A stretch of 64,000 nt of DNA, taken from the NCBI GenBank assembly GCA_026168455.1, contig CM047425.1:94119580-94183579 (forward strand), written 5' to 3'. Below are positions 14,401-27,800 of the stretch, piece after piece. The notes beneath the pieces are model-generated. The model was not told the origin of the DNA. It searched no databases and saw nothing but the letters and a program-made list of their open reading frames with translations. A program made the position numbers and the translations under genes. The stretch's first letter is position 1. Each line of letters opens with the position of its first letter. This DNA comes from Theocolax elegans. Its lineage: Eukaryota; Arthropoda; Insecta; Hymenoptera; Cerocephalidae.

Positions 14401-14870
14401 TATATATTTAAAGAAATATTTCGTAGAAGCTACAATTACTTTTGTACAATATATATGAAATTGTTTATAATGAATTTTATACGAAATAAAATAGAAAATC
14501 AATGAAAACTTTCTTTACCTTCTCGTATGTCTTTAGCAAATACATTTATTTTCCAATTAAAACAAAAGAAATATTATTTTTTGTATTTAGAAAATAGTAT
14601 AGATAATATCATTTCACTGACTGTTCACCGTAAGTTCTTTCAACAATATCACAATTAAAAATTTTATATAAAAGCAAATAGTCTGAAAAATAAAGTATTT
14701 ATTATTATATGTATAAATGTGATGATAAATTCACGAGAAGAAATCCTCTAGAAACCGGTCGCATAATAAATTAACAACCCAGTTTAGGAAGAAAAGTAAT
14801 AATGGTATATACAATGTACGCAATATAGTATATTTGAAAAAGAAAAAAAAATAGAGCACTTCAGGTTAAT
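11461..14870. other. AT-rich intergenic DNA with two islands
   Basis: No gene recognised. GC-richer patches at about 11990..12330 and 13080..13560 contain CT runs (12297..12320, 13224..13250, 13441..13461) and a G-rich stretch near 12000. A 9-bp perfect inverted repeat with a 2-nt spacer lies at 12107..12126. The open frame 12121..12585 runs through the CT tract and is dominated by Ser, Leu, Phe and Arg from low-complexity codons, so it is not treated as a gene. Confidence 0.45.
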
Positions 14871-15310
14871 CTACCCTTACAGTCGTACGACGGTAGTTCC
14901 TTTCATCGCAGTGGTCGTTAGCCACGAGTAGTTTCCTCGGAAGAGCATTAGCGACGTTATTAGCGCTAGTTAGAGGAGGCGCTAGAAGCGTCGTCGAGTG
15001 ACGAGAAGAGCGAGCGAGGGAGAAATATACCACTCTCTTCACGTATAATTATCTGTGAGCCGTGCACGACGTGTTTACGGTGAGAGAGCACGCGAGAACG
15101 TCGAAAGACTGGCTATTAAGTACGACGTTCAACCAAGCCGGAGATCGACGACGCACCTGATAATGAAATCATCCTCGCGAGCCCGTCGATGATGTTGGAC
15201 GACCGACGAGCTTTAATTAACACTCCATCGGAGCTTGTCGACCGCGTGTCGCTCATCGCCAACTGACGAGTGGAAGGAGACTGACTTGCGGTTAATGGCC
15301 TCACCCTTTC
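14871..15310. other. Isolated GC/CpG-rich island, possible regulatory element
   Basis: About 440 bp of CpG-rich, non-repetitive DNA sharply bounded by AT-rich sequence and lacking microsatellites, about 6.5 kb upstream of the noc start codon. It includes a closely spaced pair of GGCGCTAG/AGCGCTAG-like words near 14950..15000 and a donor-like GTGAGA near 15080. A 62-codon open frame on the minus strand (15116..15304) has no recognisable family. Candidates are an enhancer, an alternative non-coding first exon or an unannotated RNA; the sequence does not decide between them. Confidence 0.35.
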
Positions 15311-18300
15311 GAATTTATTTCATCTTAAATATTCCCGTCTATTTGATATTTACTCACCTGTCGTTTATGCTATATATATTTTACATTTCTTACAGTTCTA
15401 CATTACAAACTTTACCTTTTTTTATACATACAGCCAACTATTTCAAGGGATATATAGATTGCAATATTTTTTATTTTGAAGAAAATATTGGTTGGAACTA
15501 TATTTTACCTTTGACGTCTTTATTTACTAATACCACATCCAAACTTTTAATAAAATTCTTAAACAACTGCGTAAAACGTATATGGATAAAGCGTACAAGG
15601 ATTATCAGACATAATATACGAGAATAATTATATAAAAAATTATTTGTGCTTGAGATAATTATACGGTTCTATAATCATTTATTAAAATACTAAGCGTAAA
15701 AATTTATGATTAAGTATAATCTATTACATGTTTTGTTTCTAAGAATTAATATTTAATTACGTATTTTTTTCTTGCCGTACGAAAAAACTCACGCACAATA
15801 ATGAATGTCTAATTATAGATTATGTTATAATTGTGATGCTTTAAAATTTTATTATTTTTCTACCTTAATAAAACTAATAGTCCATTAAAATTTAATCTTT
15901 ACGTACATGTACTTCATATTTTTTGTACAATCTTCATTTTCTCTCTTTATTAACTACATAATGATTACGGAATATCCAATTAATACTTATTACTGTACGA
16001 TTTCCAATATACAACAAGATTCAAACATTTCCACCATGAAAAAACAGTAGAGTAAATAAATTTTCTTAAATTATGATATCGTCGTAAAAAAATTGACATA
16101 AGCTCATCACTTGTAAAATCTAGAATATAAATCACGACAATTTTAATAATAATTTATAGGACAATCATGCTAGCTTATAAACTTGAAGAAAAAAAAGTGA
16201 CGTTCCCTTTCATTGTTAATGAAAGGAAAATGCATTTAGGTAATAATTAATACTTTGTGTCGTGAATGGGCTTTAGAACATGCACAAAGTTGTAATAATA
16301 AAATCCAACAATAAAATGTCATACGGAATCCACCTTACGGTAACTAAAAACATAGAGTAATAAAACATTTCGGAAATTACTAAGAAGTTGGTGCACTCCT
16401 CGGTCGAATCGTAAACACCTCCCTTCACTTTCATAAAAATATAAGGATGGTAGTATACAGTGTTGAAAAGACGTTGTCAACGACGAAAACGGGGGCAATA
16501 TCGCATATATACATGTATATATGCGCGTGGGTGTATATTTTCACAGCAGGTATAAAAGTTTTGACAATGGTAATCAATGAAGCACGCCCACACCGACTTT
16601 GGGTGGACGACTGTCACAACAGTGAATCATGCGCAAAGTTTTCCAAACCAAAAGAATTACGATCGTCGTACGGACCCTCAGTAATTATCGAAAATATGGT
16701 ATATATAGATTTAGATTGCAGACGAACAAGAGAGAGAGAAGATAATGGTAGTAACAAGTGGTGCGAGTTTGCCATTACAGATATAACGCCGATTGGCAAG
16801 AATGTTGCCATTTTATAAGCGCTCTTAAATTGCGAAAAAAATTATTTCGTTATCGCGTACAAGATTGATTGTGTTATTTTTAATTAACAAATAAAAAAAG
16901 GCAATCCTTTATATCGTGACATAAAGCACGTTGTAACAGTGAGTTAGTGTAATTGTTGAAAGTCGAGTATATATAAGATTATCACCGCGCGCACAGTTGC
17001 ATAATTTAAGGTTCGAGTTCTCTGCGTGTGTTATATTATTTCAGATCTTGACCGAGAGGGCAATTAACCGAATATATAATAAATTAATACCAGTTCGTTT
17101 GATATTTTTATTCTTGAACCGTTTTTTTCATACGTACACGATTTACAAGTGCAATTTCCAACGTATTTAAAGACGTTTGAATGATTGATTAAATTAAAAA
17201 ATTTATTATACAAGTATATAAATCGAAAATTAAGCTTTCAATGAATTGTAATTCATTAATTTTTAACATTATTTATTACATAAACGACATATTAATTATT
17301 TGATTAAAAAGGTCGACTAAGTTCCTTTATTAATTACAATATCTACCTACTTATAAGTAGTTCAACACACGTAAACCCAAGTATTTGAGCAGCAATGTAC
17401 TTATATAATTTAAATAATATTTTTTAGTGAAATTAAATATTTTAATTCCGTCCAAGATTCGAAAAAAGTGTTAAAATTTTAAAATGTATCCTTGAAGATA
17501 GTTGCAACCCTGTAAATTAATTAAATAGCTATAATTTGAGGAGTTCTTAACAAAGAAAAATGCAATATACTTTCGGACTCGCATTCGGAAACGTGCGTTA
17601 TTAAGTCCTATATATGAATAGAAGTGCTTCGTATTGCGAAGAAATAAAAGCATAAAGGAATTTAGGTTTATGGGCCAACAATGAAAACAGCTATATACAG
17701 CTGTATAGACATATACCTATGTACATGTATCCTTAGGATTTTTTGTTATCATTTCCTCGCGCGTCAGATACTGATATGCAACAGCACAGCGGGAATTACT
17801 GTTTCGCATGTACACAGAGAGCATCGACTTGGAACGCTGGTCACTTCAAAGCTTGCGGCACGAATGTGTGTAGAACTATATGTATATATATACATGTTCG
17901 AATTAAGATCATAAAGCATAATTGCTTTTTTTGCACCGCTACCATAAAGCCATAAACTCTTACGTACTTTATACTAGCCGAGCTTGTAAGTCTCACCGTC
18001 TTTATTTCGTTCTCCGTGTGTCAGGTCTTAAAATCCGTTAATGATCTTAAGTAATTACGGATATCCGGAGTAAATTAGGTTGCGAGGTACTAAAACGTTA
18101 TAGATTTTTAGATTATTTCGTTCGAGTGAGAGAGAGAGAGAGAGCCCGAGCGTACATTTTTAAAATTGTTAAAAAAAACTTGTTATGTAAATTACATTTG
18201 TATTTATTAAACGATAATTTGATTTATTATGTGCTGTACTATTTTACAACAACTAAAAATACATTAAGAAGCAAGTAAACTCGAAAATTGTTAACGTTTT

Positions 18301-21061
18301 TCAAAACAATTGATAATCATGTTTCTTACCAACCAACAGTTATTAAATTATTAGAGAATTATTTTTTTAAAGGTGTTCAGTTAAGCTATTACTATACTCT
18401 TAAAACATATATTTTGTAACTTTTTTTAGATATTTGCTTCAAAATTATTTTGTATTTACTTTTTAAATAGCGATGCATAAATTGATTTTATTACAAATAA
18501 TAATGTGTTATATATTCCAAAATACTACATAATGTACACAATGAGAAACAATTATAATATTACATTCAGTAATATTAAGGCATTTAGATTTCTTTTGTTG
18601 TAATCTGTGCAGGATAATCAAAGGATACGATTGTACATACCTAATTTGATAAAGAAAAATGAATTCAGATTTCGAGGGAGCAATTAGCAAACCCGTTATT
18701 ACTATAACATCAAACAACCGAGTGAATACAAGGACTAAATGCAGATGCAGTATTATTTTCTCGCCAACATAAGCCATCAGAATATTTTCCTTCCCATATG
18801 AAAACTTCATCGTATTTTTCTCCTCCATTTTTTTCAATTATTATAACCATCGCAATGTCTCGGGGTATCTGGCATTACGTGTGCACGTATAGCATTATAG
18901 TTAGACATATAGTTACATACATATACATATATATATATAAACACACACGTTCTCGCTTACATTTTCCACCGTAATTGAAGCATCAGGGCGCGTACGCGCG
19001 TCCTTATTTGACTAAACTATTCTGTAAATGATACATTTGCATTATAATTAGTGAGTGGATAGCGAGAGATATGAATAATACAGCGGAGCTGCCGTCACAT
19101 TGTCATAGCTTCGGTGCGTATCACTCTGCAATCTACCGAAGTAAACTTGTCTGCGTAAATACATCTGTGTACGCATATACGTGCATCTTCGTGGGTACGC
19201 GCGTGTGTGTGTGTGCGTGTGTGTGTGTTACTCGTCCTGTGGCGTATCGGCCAATGTTTGCCATTAAATACGCTTTAATGCATTATCGTCAAAGCCCCGT
19301 AGTAATTTATACGTTTCGCCTTGCGATCCGTGTGTATACCGTAGAACAATTGTCAATCTACCCACGAATTATGATTGATAATATTCACTTTATATTGACG
19401 ATGCGAAAATGTAACTGTATAATGTTACTGATCACCTCGTCGAAACTTCGATTTACTAGGTGTCTCTCGCCTTTTTTTTTATTCTCTCGGGACTATCCAG
19501 AATGTGTCAATCAATCATCTGTTATTCATTATTATTACCGATAGTGTCAAAAATATATGGGATATGCACAAAATATTTTAAATCAATGTTGTTTATTAAA
19601 TAGCAGTAATTAAATAATGTTATGAGGTTTTACTGTTACGGTCAACATCATTTAAATATCTATTTTGTAACATTTTATACTTTGTTTCAATTAACTTAGT
19701 TATAGCTATCGGAACATTTTTTAGTCGAATTAAAACATTGTACTATTAATTATTCAATTATATGACAAATTTAAATATTGGGAGATTACTTAAAAATAAT
19801 TCTCGATTGATAAAACGCAAAAAAGCAAATTATGTAGCATTAGGAATGTTTCCGTTCGTCAGATGTCGCTATGTGACGGTCGATGATATTAAAGACTGCA
19901 TATGAAAACGTTTTCACAAAAGCTCCTTTATGATCTATAAATAAATAAGTAAATATAAATATAATACTTTCATTTATCATTATAAATTATATGAACTATA
20001 AAATTAATAAAATAATAACTAATTCCGTAATGTGTTCAAATTTTTAATTTCGCAAGGTTAGGCTCGAATTATTTAAAGAACATTTCGTGTTTACATATAT
20101 AATTGTATTTTTAAAACAAAGATTAATTATTTATTTGTTTAATTTTATCACACAGTTGAATTTATTATCAAATATATTAATCAACACAAAAACATATTTA
20201 CCAGCATACCATAACAATTAATGTCAATGCTATTGTTAAATATTGTGACACTTGACTTATTACGAATTGACTTTACTTATTGATAAATAAACACATTTTT
20301 AAAATTAAAGAAAATTAAATTTTTTAGTTGTGCATTATCAACGCAATATCTCATTGGCAAAGCAAAAAAAAAAACAAGTGTTTAAAAATTGATATTATGT
20401 CTACACGAAAGTTACTTGAACATTTAGTGTTTTATTATTAAAAGTAATTTACTCCGTTTGTTATTGAATTTCTGTGATAAACTTAAAAATAACAACGTAT
20501 GTACGTATATGGCTTTATTTATTATTCAAATATTTCATGGTAACAGTACTGCAAAGGATTTATATATACTGCCAATATTTTTAACATTATTGTAAATAAA
20601 TCGATTATCTTTCATACCGTACTTAAAATTCATCATAAATACAAATTTTTCAGAATATTTATTGTCTGTTCCAAATTAAAGATATTTATATTGTAATTAA
20701 ATAATATTGAATAATATAACATTTGAAGGCATTTAATTATATAGTTAAAGAGCTTTCATCGAAATTCTAATCGAATAATATTTTCCTAATAACAAAGCCA
20801 TAGGCATATTTCTATTATTCATAAAAAATTCTCGGTATCTAATAAAACCGAACAGTTTTTATCATATACCACTGAATTCATGTTTTACTATAGACGTAGT
20901 AGTTTAAAAAAATATATACTTTGAAAAATGCAAAAGTGGAAATATTTCAGTTAAATGAATAATATATAATCCAATAAACGAATAGTTAACAAAAAATGGC
21001 AAAAGTAAAAGTAAACGAATAAAATAAAAAAATGTTCATACGAACAGAAATAAAATAGGAA
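15311..21061. other. Mostly AT-rich intergenic DNA, three islands
   Basis: No gene recognised. Islands occur at about 16450..16810, 17650..18140 (with a GA run at 18127..18144) and 18870..19520 (with a GT run at 19200..19229). The open frames 15235..15627, 16447..16818 and 19071..19544 are 123 to 157 codons but show no domain and run through TA or GT repeats or AT-biased sequence. A 9-bp perfect inverted repeat lies at 16206..16226. The stretch 19550..21050 is very AT-rich and featureless. Confidence 0.45.
19200..19229. repeat. GT microsatellite
   Basis: A GT dinucleotide run with one C interruption inside a GC-richer island. Confidence 0.85.
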
Positions 21062-21828
21062 AATATATATGCAGCGGTCGATCACGTGTAATCGTATATA
21101 GGAACGTCCCGAAAAGTTAGTACGTAATGGACGATGTACGCAATAAGTAAGTAAGTAAGTATAAGTATAAGTACATATAGATATAGAAAAATGTAAATTC
21201 AAGTTCGATCACCCGTAACGTACGAGAGGACAAAATCATTTCCGGCGCGACGTCAACGGGTTCTCCGAGCTCCATCCGTCTCCCAGCGTGTATCCTCTCT
21301 ATCTCACTCGCACAGCCGGTGGTGAGTAGTATCACGCTCCGGGCTAAGGGGTGGGAGAGGCCCTCCTAGTGAACGAGCTGCCGAGCTGCGCGCGCGAGAA
21401 GGGGAAGTGGAGCAACCACGCAGACCAGCCGCCGCTCCTCCGCTAGTCTCGCTTTGGAGTCCGTCCGGTGAAGGTCGATGCGTATACATATACCTATACG
21501 TGCACACATGTATAACACATATACAGATATACATATTCACGCTAATTTTCGAGTACGTTGATTAAAGGGCCCACTGGGGGCCCCCTATATATTCTTTTGT
21601 TTTCGGTGTGTGTGAACAAACGCCCAGAAAACGGCTAAGTGTGTTAATTATTGGTGACCTGTGAGATTTTGTGTTTCGACACCACGACAATGTGGTGGTA
21701 CATTTATTGAAAAGGAGGAAAAAATAAAAAATATATTCAACTTGTGCCACGGATTATCCGTTTGATCCCGAGTTTCGTCTCCGACGTTTCCCCATAGGAC
21801 GAGAAGGGAAAAAATAACGTAATACGCG
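21062..21828 (+). promoter_or_regulatory. noc: Probable noc promoter and 5' UTR region
   Basis: GC-rich sequence directly upstream of the noc start codon, unlike the AT-rich DNA on its left. It contains CpG-rich segments and, at 21563..21593, a G/C-rich near-palindrome followed at once by TATATATT. That arrangement is the best core-promoter candidate and would place initiation near 21615..21625, giving a leader of about 210 nt. The transcription start is not visible directly, and an upstream TATA-like word near 21093 is an alternative. Confidence 0.45.
21586..21593 (+). promoter_or_regulatory. noc: Candidate TATA box of noc
   Basis: TATATATT immediately follows a run of C residues that closes a GGGCCC...GGGCCC near-palindrome. 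It is about 240 bp upstream of the noc ATG and correctly oriented. TATA-like words are common in AT-rich DNA; the GC-rich flank is what makes this one stand out. Confidence 0.35.
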
Positions 21829-21891
21829 ATGCTGACGTCTAGTGCTAATCAGTACCTCCGTCCGGAATATCTAACGCCTTTGCCCACTACG
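21829..21891 (+). CDS. noc: noc/elbow zinc-finger protein, coding exon 1
   Basis: First coding exon, 21 codons, encoding the N-terminus of the NET-family protein. It carries the family-typical stretch NQYLRPEYLTPLPTT at residues 7..21. The start is well fixed: an in-frame TAA lies only two codons upstream (21820..21822), so the ATG at 21829 is the only start available on this exon, and its -3 base is G. The exon ends exactly at a codon boundary in ACG and is followed by a strong donor, GTAAGAAT, at 21892. Joining to 29798 in phase 0 gives the continuous family sequence PLPTT-LDAKKSPLALL, which is why this short exon is assigned with confidence although it is far from the main exon. Role and domains are described under the main exon. 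Confidence 0.93.
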
Positions 21892-24800
21892 GTAAGAATT
21901 TTATTATTTTTTTTTCTCCGGTACTTCATCTTTTTCTTTAATAATATATATACACATAACTATACTTACATCCTTATCTTATCGGTGATTTCTCGTCCGT
22001 GAATATCTTTCGGCTTAGGAAAAACAAACTGTCTAGGAGGGATAATGCGCATAGTTTCTCGTTCAATCTATTTGTATCATCAGAATTGTCGTTGAGATAA
22101 TGTATACACGTATATATATATACATTCACACATATACTCGAAATTCGTCTTGGAAATTGGCTCAAATGCTCTATCTCTATTTGCTCGCTCGATTATTTTG
22201 TTGATTGCGAATTTATGTTCGCCTAGTAGGATGGGTAGGGGGGGGGGATGTACCTACACCGCGTACATAGTTTTACGTTATTATCAATCAATCAACGTGA
22301 AAGTTTATTCGATTGACTCGTAATAATATTTACACTTTTGTTCATTGTGTAAGCAGTGGTAAACTGTTGCGTCATCGATTGACTATTTTTTTTTCTTTTA
22401 ATACTTAGCTCTATCTATCTATGTATATATATATATATATCCCCATTATATTCAACCAAGTTTCTGCGCTATCGTAACACTATTCGTAACAATAAATTAA
22501 TCGTCTCGCGGTTTGAGCCTGTTATAATTATAGAGAGGAATATATAACTCTCTTCTGAAGGATTTATACGGCTAGGTAAACATTTCGATATTAATTATAC
22601 ACACTCGCGTATATTCGAATGCTACCGTTAGCACAATCGAAAACCGATTATGTTATTAAATGATTACGTTATCTCGTCGGGAACGACACTTTTTTTAGTG
22701 TATGCACTTGTTGACTTATTTCAAACGGTGCAAACGGTCCACGAATTTCCAAATTTTCATTAGTATAACAATCGATTTTATTTGCATACTATGAAAAAAA
22801 GGAAAACTATTTTTTATCTAGGATATTATATAATGTGAATAGTATTCGATATCAAATGCATATTAGGAAAAATTTTAAATATGTACACTGTCGGTTTAAT
22901 AATAAAGTATCATGGTCATTCAAAAATGATAAGCTTTGATCGTCATTTTTTACACCTTATATTTATACATAACGAATAATTCGATCAAAAATAAAAAACT
23001 TCAAAGTGACAGGTTTACCGCGATAAGTAGTGCAGTTAATGATTTATAAAATCCAATCCAACATATAAAATGACACTTAATTTTTTTGAAAACTGTAAAC
23101 TTGTTTTCTTTGAAAAATAATTATTCATTGAAAATAAAAAAAAACTAAAAGGTTAACTAGTACGCGTATCAATCAATGTTAAAGAAATCAGATCACTGGT
23201 ATATATTAATTCGAGTCGTAAAATTCCACGCACGTCGTCACGAAGATCCGAAAATGCAAATAAGTATCTAGTAAAAAAAAAAAGTAAAATAAAAAGAAAG
23301 TCTATATCTACCGCGGAGTCTAACGTAATTTGACGAACCTCAAATTTAATCCGAACGACAGGCAAATCGGTTAACAGCTTTCGTCGTACACGTATCGCGT
23401 CTGTCTTCCTCTTTCTTCCTCCTTCTCTCTCTCTCTCCTTCTCTCTTGTTAAAAACTATATTTTCGGGAGGGGAGCTTTCCGGTTTCACGCGACGTGTTT
23501 CGATTTATGCGTCGCATAAATCAAGCTTTGTCTTTCCTTCTCTGTTGCCCTCTCTCTTTCTCTCTCTCTCTCTCTCGTTCTCTCTCGTTCTCTCTAGCAC
23601 GAAACAATGCGTATTTTTGTATGCCGCGAGCCTATACTTAACTCTCGGCCTGAAAATAAATTTGCGCGCGCGCGAGCATTCGCGATGCGTAAGGAGTGCG
23701 CATATTTTATGCGAAGGAGCGCGAGCTGCCCGTCGTTACGTTGTCAGATGTCAGCGATAAACGATGCGCGCGCGTGATGCCTGAGCGAACGGGCGCACGT
23801 TTATCGCTTGTTACTTGCCTCGTGGGATGCGCGCACCCGGACTTTTGCGCAATCTATATAGCTGCGTGTACGTGTATGCGTATATACATACATATATATG
23901 TATATACGAGTTATATATGTACGTGCATATGCTCGCACACTTGCTTATAATTATCGGAAGTCCTTTTGCTTTTCTACCATTGTATAATGACACGTTTAAT
24001 TCTTTATACCATTGTTTTCTACAGTTACATTTCGGTTCACCGTTTCGTATACAATTATATGTTTCGAATAATTGCTGCTTCGCTATGTAGTCTTACATAT
24101 CTTCAGTATATACATTTGTATTGCTCTCGAATAGTTTCTAACAATGAGAAAATGCTTCTTATTGCGAAATATTTTTTTTTTTTACCAAGTGTGTTTAACT
24201 ACGTTACGCGAAGAAGTAAACGGTCTTTATGTTTTTTATTTACATTTATACAGTTATCGTGTTTTGTACAAAATATTTTTGACATTGATGCTCGTGTCAA
24301 TACTTACGAATTATAATAAACAATAATACTACCATTTGATAAACTGTTCTAATATAGAATTTAAAAAATGTATAAATGCATATTTGTGTAAGAGCTCGCG
24401 CTTGACGGCATAACAAACAGTTTAATTAGTTTGTCAGACAGATTAGATTGCATAAAATGTAATAATTATTCAATTCGGAATAGATATATTATGTTTCTCG
24501 TGACTAGATATGTTACTAAAAGTTCGCAGGTAAAAAATTACAATTTTATTCTTTGTACATTTGTTATTTTGCAATATATTTTTTACGCTGACACAAAAAA
24601 ATTTCCCGATCTCTTCGTAGTACTTATACCATTCCATTAAATTTTGAAACTTTCATTTTAAAAGCAGACTTGATCACTAAATGAAACTAATCGTGTAATA
24701 AATTTCGTATTTAAAAAGAGAAATAATATTTGATTAACGAAGCATTAAAACTTTCAAAATAATTTTAACGAGTGAAACTGCTAATTTTTAAAATAAAATA

Positions 24801-27800
24801 GTTAATCACGTAATGCTCAGAAACACATTTTACGAAGTAATAATTTATAAGATAATCTTTTGATTAAATTTGATGTTTTGAGTCAGCGCATAAGTATTAA
24901 TAGATTTTATAGCCAATTAATCCTTAGTAATTTAAATTTTTTTAACACAATTAACTGCGCCACGTTATAAAATGTATATTTGAAGATTTAAAAAATGCCG
25001 ACAATTTCAACACGCTAAATTATGAAAAAGCAAAATTATACAGTCGAAAGAAAGCAAGAAAAATGATTCGTGATTTATGTGGCCAACGAAGATAAATGTA
25101 TTCTCATATATCTTACATGGTCGCGTGTATGAAATAAATCTTAGAAAATTTTTATTAATACTTCAAGAGAGCTTTTGTAAAATATGACAATGTGCTGTGC
25201 ATTCCAAATTTAAATAAGATAATAATCTATTCATTTCCAACCGAGTTGATATTTTCGTGGACACGTAAAATAAATAACTTATTAATTCGATATAAAAAAG
25301 AAGGTATCCTAATACAAAAAGTATAATATTGCTTAATTACAAGATAAAAAACAATCGATTTAACATGGTTTTAACAGTAACAAGGTTCTCAGTTTTTAGA
25401 AACAGCGTCTTTACAAATTTGGAGCGATAAATTCAAAGTTCAATTATATAGAGAGCTTGTTTAATAAAAATAAAAATTAAACGAACCAAGTTGTTATTTC
25501 CACCATAAATTTTCTCGAAAAGATAATGCGCAATCGCGCATTTACTTCATGAAACATTCATTCGTCCCCATCCTATAAACAACATCAAGCACGACTTTCG
25601 ATTTTATCAGTTTCTTCGCCTCGCTGACGACTCTTTTCAATTAGCGCGCGCGAACGTTGCATTAAGAAAGAGTGCGAGTAACACGCAAGGGCGAAACGAC
25701 GCCGGACCGAATGACGAACCGTGCGTGAAATCGATTCGACCGCATTAATCGGTACACATTAATCCCTCCCTTATGCCGATGTTCGTTACAAAAGTTATAT
25801 ATATCTACTTTGAAACCCTGCTTGTAAAATATTTTTTATTTTCCGTATTATTTTTTTTAATTTTTCTTCTATGCGCATGATGAAGATATTGAAATAATAC
25901 GTTCTGAGTGGATGTGGGAGTTGCATATTTCTGACAGGATTTATTTAAATGCTAGGAGGATATTCTTTTATTATTAAACTTTGTATTTACGTAATGCTAA
26001 TACTTGTTTGTAATTAAACATTTCTTTCTTTACCTTTTTCAAACTACTACTATTTTGATATAAACTCCATTTTACAATGGATGTACTATAATTGCATAAG
26101 AATTAAAAAAAATTTACGATAAATCAAAAAGATTAGTTAGAACTTCTTATTATCCTCTTTCATGATTATCTGTGTATATAAAACTGGCATTTTTAATACT
26201 TTGTCATGTTTTCTGTCGCAAATAAATGAAATGTAATATTTCACTGGAAAAACTAAATATTATTAAATATTTTCATGATGTTCCAGGGTAATTTATCATT
26301 CTTCTAATTGCAAAAAAGTAATAATTATTCAACGTATTATGTTATTTTTACTTGTATATATGTAAAGTACTTTTCTAGGTTGAATATCAATAACGTTAAA
26401 AAACTGCGATAATGCCATGAAAATGTTATTCATGGACATTTAAATTTTATATATGTTTACACATCTTTTATGACATTAAGCATATTTTTTTATTTCGTTA
26501 ATCTTAAATATTACTTCGAGTCTTAATATATATACATATATATATATATATAAATCAGCGATAACAGTGAATCTTGACATGAATTTCATAACGTGAATTT
26601 ATTATTGGTAAAAACCAAAACAATATTAAATTAATAAAACATAAAATTTACAAAATGTAACGTAATAAGAGAACGCGAATTTCATCATTGACCGAATAAA
26701 TATTTGTTATGAAAATATTAAACAATGCAGAATTTTATGATTTAATTTTATTCACATTAATAATAGAGCAGTTATACAAGTAAATCCTATACCAAACGAG
26801 AAAGAAACCCGTATTATACATTCATCATAAATATAAAAAAAACTTAAAATTTGAGGTACTTGAAATAAATTAAAATTTTATTCCAGTAGCTCGACAAGTT
26901 ATATTAATGGTACAGCCGTAATCGTAAAAAATAATAACCGGTCTTACTGAAATATGCGATGGCTCTGAGAACACAATTTAACAAAAATATTAACCCACGT
27001 ATCGGTCGATTATATTACACATTTTTTGCTTCTTTCTCTCGATTCGAAACTTTATTTTATTACAATCTTAAATTATAAGCGTTTGTTACTTTTTTTTTTT
27101 TTCGTTCCTCGCAAAACCTCGCAAAGCTGTTAATCACGAATGCGGGATAATCCTCTTAACAATGTGAAAAAAAAGGAATTTAGTAAATGCGCGAAAGGTG
27201 AAACAATCATAAACTTAATATCATTTAAATTCCCCTTCTTATAAAATCCACGATAATCCGACAATTAAGTTACATTTCATTAGGTTGGGTAGTTTATTGC
27301 AACCGCTAATACCCGGTATAATTACTTTCGACTATATTTTATGCAAGATAACGATCCGAAAGACTATCCATTATTGTTGCAAATGGTACAACGTACGCTG
27401 ATAAACTAAATCGGTCTCACTCAACTCGGGTTCTTTCGCCTACTCACGTACACCGAGCCATTTCCTCTCGCAAAGAGATATAATTAGCAGTAAATTTTCA
27501 CGGCTTCTCGCGCGCGCACTCGCTTCTCGCCCACGTACATGTATACACACACACACATGCACACATGCACACCCGAGCCTCCACGGACATTGCTGTGGAT
27601 AATGGCTGCACCAGTATAACGGTGCATTTTTTTATAATGCCAAATTTGCACCTCGGACTCGCATGTGTTCATATTTTTTCTTTTCTTTCTTGCTTTCTTG
27701 CTCCTTTCCCGTTTCCGCTCGAGTTTGTATGCGTGTTTGTCAAACTAATTAATTTTATCTCGTATACATATCGGTTAGTGTCAGGAATTAATATATTCAT

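Noticed and set aside
15235..15627. 130-codon frame downstream of an island, and 16447..16818 (123 codons)
   Set aside because: AT-biased hydrophobic or mixed composition, no domain, no conserved motif; treated as chance open frames.
17011..17030. GGTTCGAGTTC resembling a tRNA T-loop (also near 41131 and 54736)
   Set aside because: No acceptor stem, D-arm or anticodon arm could be folded around any of them.
19071..19544. 157-codon plus-strand frame
   Set aside because: It runs through a GT microsatellite giving Cys/Val repeats, shows no recognisable domain and ends in AT-rich sequence.
27281..27320. Sequence faintly like a mariner terminal repeat (TTAGGTTGGGTAG)
   Set aside because: Similarity is limited to a few bases, with no opposite terminal repeat and no transposase remnant.
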